From Propionibacteriaceae bacterium (GTDB lineage: Bacteria; Actinomycetota; Actinomycetes; Propionibacteriales; Propionibacteriaceae), in the NCBI GenBank assembly GCA_031282235.1, contig JAITED010000187.1, forward strand, positions 1 to 8,433: DNA of 8,433 nucleotides. The letters are read 5' to 3'. How positions within the stretch are numbered: position 1 is the stretch's first letter; each line of letters begins with the position of its first letter. The position numbers and the translations under genes were made by a program. This document shows, piece after piece, positions 5,557 through 8,433 of the stretch. Below the pieces are notes generated by a model, which was given only the letters and a program-made list of their open reading frames with translations, was not told the origin of the DNA and did no database searches.

Positions 5557-6378
5557 CTAATCAATCTTCTGAATCTGCGTGAACTCCAAGTCAACTGGGG
5601 TTTCGCGCCCCAGAATCTCGACGTTAGCTTTCACGCGCTGGCTGTTGGCGTTAATCTCGGTGATCGTCGCATGTACGCCGTTGAACGGCCCATCAATCAC
5701 CATCACCGAATCGCCGACCACATAATCGACGACTTCTGCTTTCTTCCGGCCACGCTTTGGCGTACCGCCGCGAGAGGCGTTTACCTGAGCGACTACGCTC
5801 GGAGCGAGCATCCGTTCCACTTCTTCCAGCCGCAGCGGCACGGGTTTGCTGCCCTGGCCGACGAAGCCGGTCACGTTCGGGGTGTGTCGTACCGCTGACC
5901 ACGAATCGTCGGTCAAATCCATACGCACTAATACGTAGCCCGGCAGCACGGTACGGGTCACAGTTTTGCGCACCCCGTTACGAATCTCGATGGCATCCTC
6001 GGTCGGCACCACGCTCTCGAAGATGAAATCCTCCATGTTCAGCGTTTTCACCCGGATGTCAATGTTCTGTTTCACCCGGTTTTCCATGCCGGAGTAGGTG
6101 TGTACCACGTACCAATCGCCCGGTTTCCACGACAAATCGTCATGCAATGCGGCGAGTGCCGCCAAAATCTCAGGGTCGTCCTCATCGTCAATCACGCTGG
6201 AGACGACGCTTACAGCAACCTCGTCCTCCGTCGGAGTGCTCAAGTCGATGACCATGTCATCGAAGCGCGGCGCGTCGTCAACACTGAAATCAGCAAAATC
6301 TAGGTTTACTTCAGCGATCTCGCTCACCCCGTCGACGTTGTCAGCCGTCACCGAGATGTCGTACAACTCTTCGCTCAC
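5557..6378 (-). CDS. nusG: Transcription termination/antitermination factor NusG
   Basis: NusG binds RNA polymerase and modulates pausing, Rho-dependent termination and coupling to ribosomes. I place the start at GTG 6376-6378. GGGGAGGAG (6385-6393, minus strand) stands six bases upstream, and this start clears the secE stop by 14 bases. The in-frame ATG at 6403-6405 lacks a ribosome binding site and would overlap secE. The resulting 273 residues comprise an acidic N-terminal extension of about 80 residues containing IDDEDDPEI, an NGN domain from about 84 (KPGDWYVVHTYSG, then LPGYVLVRM at about 145-153 and HTPNVTGFVG at 165-174), a basic linker (TPKRGRKK), and a C-terminal KOW domain from about 219 (GDSVMVIDGPFNG). 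The acidic extension is usual for actinobacteria. The gene is cotranscribed with secE and rplK. Confidence 0.95.
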   Translation of the reverse strand: MSEELYDISVTADNVDGVSEIAEVNLDFADFSVDDAPRFDDMVIDLSTPTEDEVAVSVVSSVIDDEDDPEILAALAALHDDLSWKPGDWYVVHTYSGMENRVKQNIDIRVKTLNMEDFIFESVVPTEDAIEIRNGVRKTVTRTVLPGYVLVRMDLTDDSWSAVRHTPNVTGFVGQGSKPVPLRLEEVERMLAPSVVAQVNASRGGTPKRGRKKAEVVDYVVGDSVMVIDGPFNGVHATITEINANSQRVKANVEILGRETPVDLEFTQIQKID

Positions 6379-6384
6379 TTGTCT

Positions 6385-6393
6385 CTCCTCCCC
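6385..6393 (-). promoter_or_regulatory. Ribosome binding site deciding the nusG start
   Basis: GGGGAGGAG on the minus strand overlaps the final base of the secE stop codon and lies six bases before GTG 6378. It is the strongest Shine-Dalgarno sequence in the cluster and favours this GTG over the upstream ATG at 6405. Confidence 0.8.
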
Positions 6394-7004
6394 TAGCCGA
6401 GCCATTTCAGCAGGCCCCAGCCGAACACGAAGTCAAGCCCGGCGACCACGACCATCATAAATAGTACGAAAACCAGCACCACGACGAAGTACTGTTTCAC
6501 ATCGTCGCCATCTGGCCACACGGTTTTCTTTAACTCATCCACCGACTGCTTCACGAAAGTGACGGGGCCAACCCCGGCTTCCTCCTCCGGTTTGAGGTCG
6601 CGCTTCCGGGTGGGAGCGCCTTTCTTCACCGGGGCATTGGTGCGTTCCCGCTTCACAGGCCGGGTAGCAGCCGCCTGCCGCTCCAGTTCAGAGTCCGTAT
6701 CGCTTAGTTCCTCGTCCAGTTCCCCAGCTTCGGCTGCCTCGATTTCGGCTACGTCGATTTCGTCAAGCTCGGCCTCGTCAACAGCAGCCAGTCTTTCGTC
6801 TGCGTCGGCCAGTTCTTCCGTAACCTCATCCGCAACCGCATCCAGTTCACCCAACTCCTCGGTTTCCGGGTCGTCACTAGCGGGAGCGGCATTGGTTTGT
6901 AGATACTCCAAAAATGGGTCAACAAAATCCCCGTCCAGCTTGTCGCCGCTGGGTTCGGGCACCGGGTTCTCGGGCTCGGTAGACCCGTTCGGTTCGTCCG
7001 CCAC
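6393..7004 (-). CDS. secE: Preprotein translocase subunit SecE
   Basis: SecE is the essential membrane clamp around SecY in the Sec translocon. The product has 203 residues, of which only the last 55 are the conserved single-span SecE core: FVKQSVDELKKTVWPDGDDV (150-169) is the amphipathic helix with its signature, and about 173-194 is the membrane segment. Before it lies a long extension: Pro-rich 11-20, very acidic 44-108 (for example EELADADERLAAVDEAELDE), then a basic stretch 117-138. Actinobacterial SecE proteins often have N-terminal extensions, but this one is long. The start is GTG at 7002-7004 with GAGGA in the minus-strand GTGAGGACGAAGC just upstream. It is the first protein gene after tRNA-Trp and is followed closely by nusG. 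Confidence 0.95.
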   Translation of the reverse strand: MADEPNGSTEPENPVPEPSGDKLDGDFVDPFLEYLQTNAAPASDDPETEELGELDAVADEVTEELADADERLAAVDEAELDEIDVAEIEAAEAGELDEELSDTDSELERQAAATRPVKRERTNAPVKKGAPTRKRDLKPEEEAGVGPVTFVKQSVDELKKTVWPDGDDVKQYFVVVLVFVLFMMVVVAGLDFVFGWGLLKWLG

Positions 7005-7037
7005 GCTTCGTCCTCACATATCAGGGGTTGTGCTGCT

Positions 7038-7051
7038 GCCGCTGTTGCGGC
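7038..7051 (-). other. Small hairpin between tRNA-Trp and secE
   Basis: GCCGC and GCGGC (5-bp stem, AACA loop on the minus strand) start five bases after the tRNA 3' end. No T tract follows, so it is not a standard terminator. It could assist tRNA 3' processing or stabilise the 5' end of the secE mRNA after tRNA cleavage. Confidence 0.35.
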
Positions 7052-7055
7052 TTCG

Positions 7056-7128
<73 letters not shown>

Positions 7129-7280
7129 AGGTTGTTTTACGTTATCCACTTTTCACTTACGTATCTGCCACCACACCGCCGCCACCGTGTTTTGGGCATA
7201 CGACGACTATGGTTTTATCTACCAAGTACGCAATTCTAACCCGTAGCAAGCTGTACCACCAATCGCCTAAGCTGAACGGT
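7129..7280. promoter_or_regulatory. Divergent intergenic region between tRNA-Trp and the membrane protein gene
   Basis: These 152 bases should hold the promoter of the tRNA-secE-nusG-rplK-rplA unit on the minus strand and that of the rightward gene. GATAAC on the minus strand (7141-7146) is a possible -10 for the tRNA, but its -35 region is poor. On the plus strand TAAGCT (7268-7273) stands seven bases before ATG 7281 and suits a leaderless promoter; its -35 is also weak. No further RNA gene or clear repeat was found. Confidence 0.4.
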
Positions 7281-7988
7281 ATGCGCGATACGGTTGCCGA
7301 ACTTGGGTTTCCCTTTCTTTTCCTGACGTTCATTCTCATCGTCACAGTTGTGGTGGCCGTATTTGTTTACCAGTGGGGCCAAAAACGTCGCCAAGCGCTC
7401 CTAGCTCTCGCCGCGGCTAACGGGTGGACGTATACCGAAAGCAACTATTCGCTGACTAGGCGCTGGCAAGGCGCTCCTTTTGGACATAGCGACGACGATG
7501 CCACTGAGATTTTTGAGGGTTACTTCGGGGAGAACCGGCTACCGTTCGTCGCTTTTACGTATAGTTATACGGAAACGACGCACGATTCCAAGGGTCATCC
7601 CAGTTCCACCACCTACTACTATGAGGTCTGTGTGGTACGGATGCCGCGTGCGTTGCCGTATCTCTCCATCACTCGAGAGGGGCTGCTGACAAAGGTGGCG
7701 CGGTTTTTCGGCGGTCAAGATATTGAGTTTGAGTCAGACGATTTCAACCGCGCTTATCACGTTAAAAGCGCCGACCCCCGCTGCGCGTATGGCATCATCC
7801 ACCCGCAGTTGATGGAGTGGCTGCTGGGGCCGGGGCGAGCCTTAACTCCGTGGCGCATCATGGGTACGGATTTAATTTCATACGAATCTGGGCGCATCGA
7901 CATCGCCCGATTCCCCAACAAACTGCACGCCATGACTACGCTGATAGGGCAGATTCCGCGCCACGTTTGGGATGATTTCGGACACTGA
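7281..7988 (+). CDS. Single-pass membrane protein of unknown function
   Basis: The product is 235 residues from ATG 7281. An N-terminal hydrophobic segment at about 10-30 (PFLFLTFILIVTVVVAVFVY) followed by QKRRQ predicts one membrane anchor with a cytoplasmic body. The body contains GWTYTE, a GPPFG-like GAPFGH, a strand pair FVAFTYSY...TYYYEVCVVRMP, GGQDIEFESDDFNRAYHV, and a C-terminal IIHPQLMEWLL...DLISYESGRI. From memory, similar proteins of unknown function occur in other actinobacteria, some annotated near DUF3137; I cannot confirm this. ATG 7281 is preferred because the 24 codons from the earlier ATG 7209 look non-coding and a -10-like TAAGCT lies seven bases before 7281. A LemA gene follows 79 bases later in the same direction, which suggests a shared membrane-associated role. 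Confidence 0.75.
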   Translation: MRDTVAELGFPFLFLTFILIVTVVVAVFVYQWGQKRRQALLALAAANGWTYTESNYSLTRRWQGAPFGHSDDDATEIFEGYFGENRLPFVAFTYSYTETTHDSKGHPSSTTYYYEVCVVRMPRALPYLSITREGLLTKVARFFGGQDIEFESDDFNRAYHVKSADPRCAYGIIHPQLMEWLLGPGRALTPWRIMGTDLISYESGRIDIARFPNKLHAMTTLIGQIPRHVWDDFGH

Positions 7989-8050
7989 TAGGGCTATGTT
8001 ACTTAACTAGCGAGGCGTTGACGGCTTGTTGGTTTAGCGTGCGAGCGCAG

Positions 8051-8059
8051 AAAGGGGAG
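8051..8059 (+). promoter_or_regulatory. Ribosome binding site of lemA
   Basis: AAAGGGGAG lies eight bases before ATG 8068 and fixes the start of the LemA gene, in contrast to the apparently leaderless gene before it. The 79-base gap holds a TTGACG (8018-8023) but no matching -10, so cotranscription with the preceding gene is likely. Confidence 0.75.
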
Positions 8060-8067
8060 ATTACCGG

Positions 8068-8433
8068 ATGGACATAACGTATGTGATAGTGGTCGCAGTA
8101 ATCATCGGCGCAGTTATCCTTTGGTGGGTTATCGCTACTCACAACCGTTTCGCCGCGCTCACTAATCTGGTCACTGAATCTTGGCGGCAGGTCGATGTGG
8201 AGTTGCAGCGCCGCCATGACCTCATCCCCAATTTGGTGCAGGTGGTCTCGGGGTACGCCGCTCACGAACGCACACTGTTTGAGAACCTGGCGACGGCTAG
8301 AACGCAGGCGCTGGCCGCACGCACCCCGGCGCAGTTGACCGCCCCCGAAACCGCCCTCAGTCAAGGCGTGGGGCGAGTGCTGGCGGTAGCTGAGGCGTAC
8401 CCCGAACTGCACTCCTCAACCCATTTCTTGCAG
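8068..8433 (+). CDS. lemA: LemA family protein, 3' truncated by window end
   Basis: The first 122 codons are present and the frame runs open off the window. The protein starts MDITYVIVVAVIIGAVILWW, a signal anchor that places the N-terminus outside and the rest in the cytoplasm. It continues with family hallmarks: HNRFAALTNLVTESWRQVDV, ELQRRHDLIPNLVQVV with the conserved R-H-D-L-I-P-N-L, SGYAAHERTLFENLATAR, and AVAEAYPEL...FLQ. LemA proteins form an alpha-helical bundle; their biochemical role is not settled. The complete gene would be expected to be near 185 residues. LemA genes often stand beside other membrane proteins of unknown function, as here. Confidence 0.93.
   Translation, partial: MDITYVIVVAVIIGAVILWWVIATHNRFAALTNLVTESWRQVDVELQRRHDLIPNLVQVVSGYAAHERTLFENLATARTQALAARTPAQLTAPETALSQGVGRVLAVAEAYPELHSSTHFLQ

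Noticed and set aside
7999..8412. 137-codon minus-strand open frame at the right end
   Set aside because: The plus strand encodes an unmistakable LemA protein with its own ribosome binding site; the minus frame is its shadow.

Overview
The window looks like chromosome of a moderately high-GC Gram-positive, most likely an actinomycete near the Actinomycetaceae. Evidence for this is the tRNA-Trp-secE-nusG-rplK-rplA cluster, a SecE and a NusG with long acidic N-terminal extensions, a bacterial protein O-mannosyltransferase gene divergent from rsmI (the same pairing as Rv1002c/Rv1003 in Mycobacterium tuberculosis), several genes that appear leaderless, and frequent GTG starts.

Layout. Positions 1-87 are an unassigned edge. 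A minus-strand AAA+ ATPase gene with a PD-(D/E)XK-like C-terminal domain follows (88-1506). It is visibly more AT-rich than the rest of the window and looks like an accessory gene. Upstream of it (1534-1619) is an array of four copies of one motif arranged as two dyads with identical geometry, overlapping the putative promoter. rsmI (1670-2503, minus) and the Pmt mannosyltransferase gene (2548-4143, plus) diverge from a 44-bp gap in which two promoters seem to interlock and each transcript would start at its GTG codon.

The right half is the translation/secretion cluster, transcribed leftward: tRNA-Trp (7056-7128), secE, nusG, rplK and rplA, ending convergent with pmt. The rplK-rplA gap is long for such an operon. 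It holds a two-helix RNA element resembling the fold of L1 protein targets (4987-5014) and a second hairpin (4960-4978) just before the rplA ribosome binding site. The stop codons of rplK and rplA both lie inside short tandem repeats. Rightward from the divergent region near 7200 are a single-pass membrane protein of unknown function (7281-7988) and the start of a LemA family gene (8068 to the window end).

How the genes fit together: SecE is part of the Sec translocon, and bacterial Pmt acts on proteins leaving through Sec, so the window carries two parts of the secreted-glycoprotein route, though they are not in one operon. RsmI, L1 and L11 serve the ribosome, and NusG serves transcription elongation. 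The least conventional part is the AT-rich ATPase-nuclease gene with its dyad array. No complete new multi-gene system is visible in the window.
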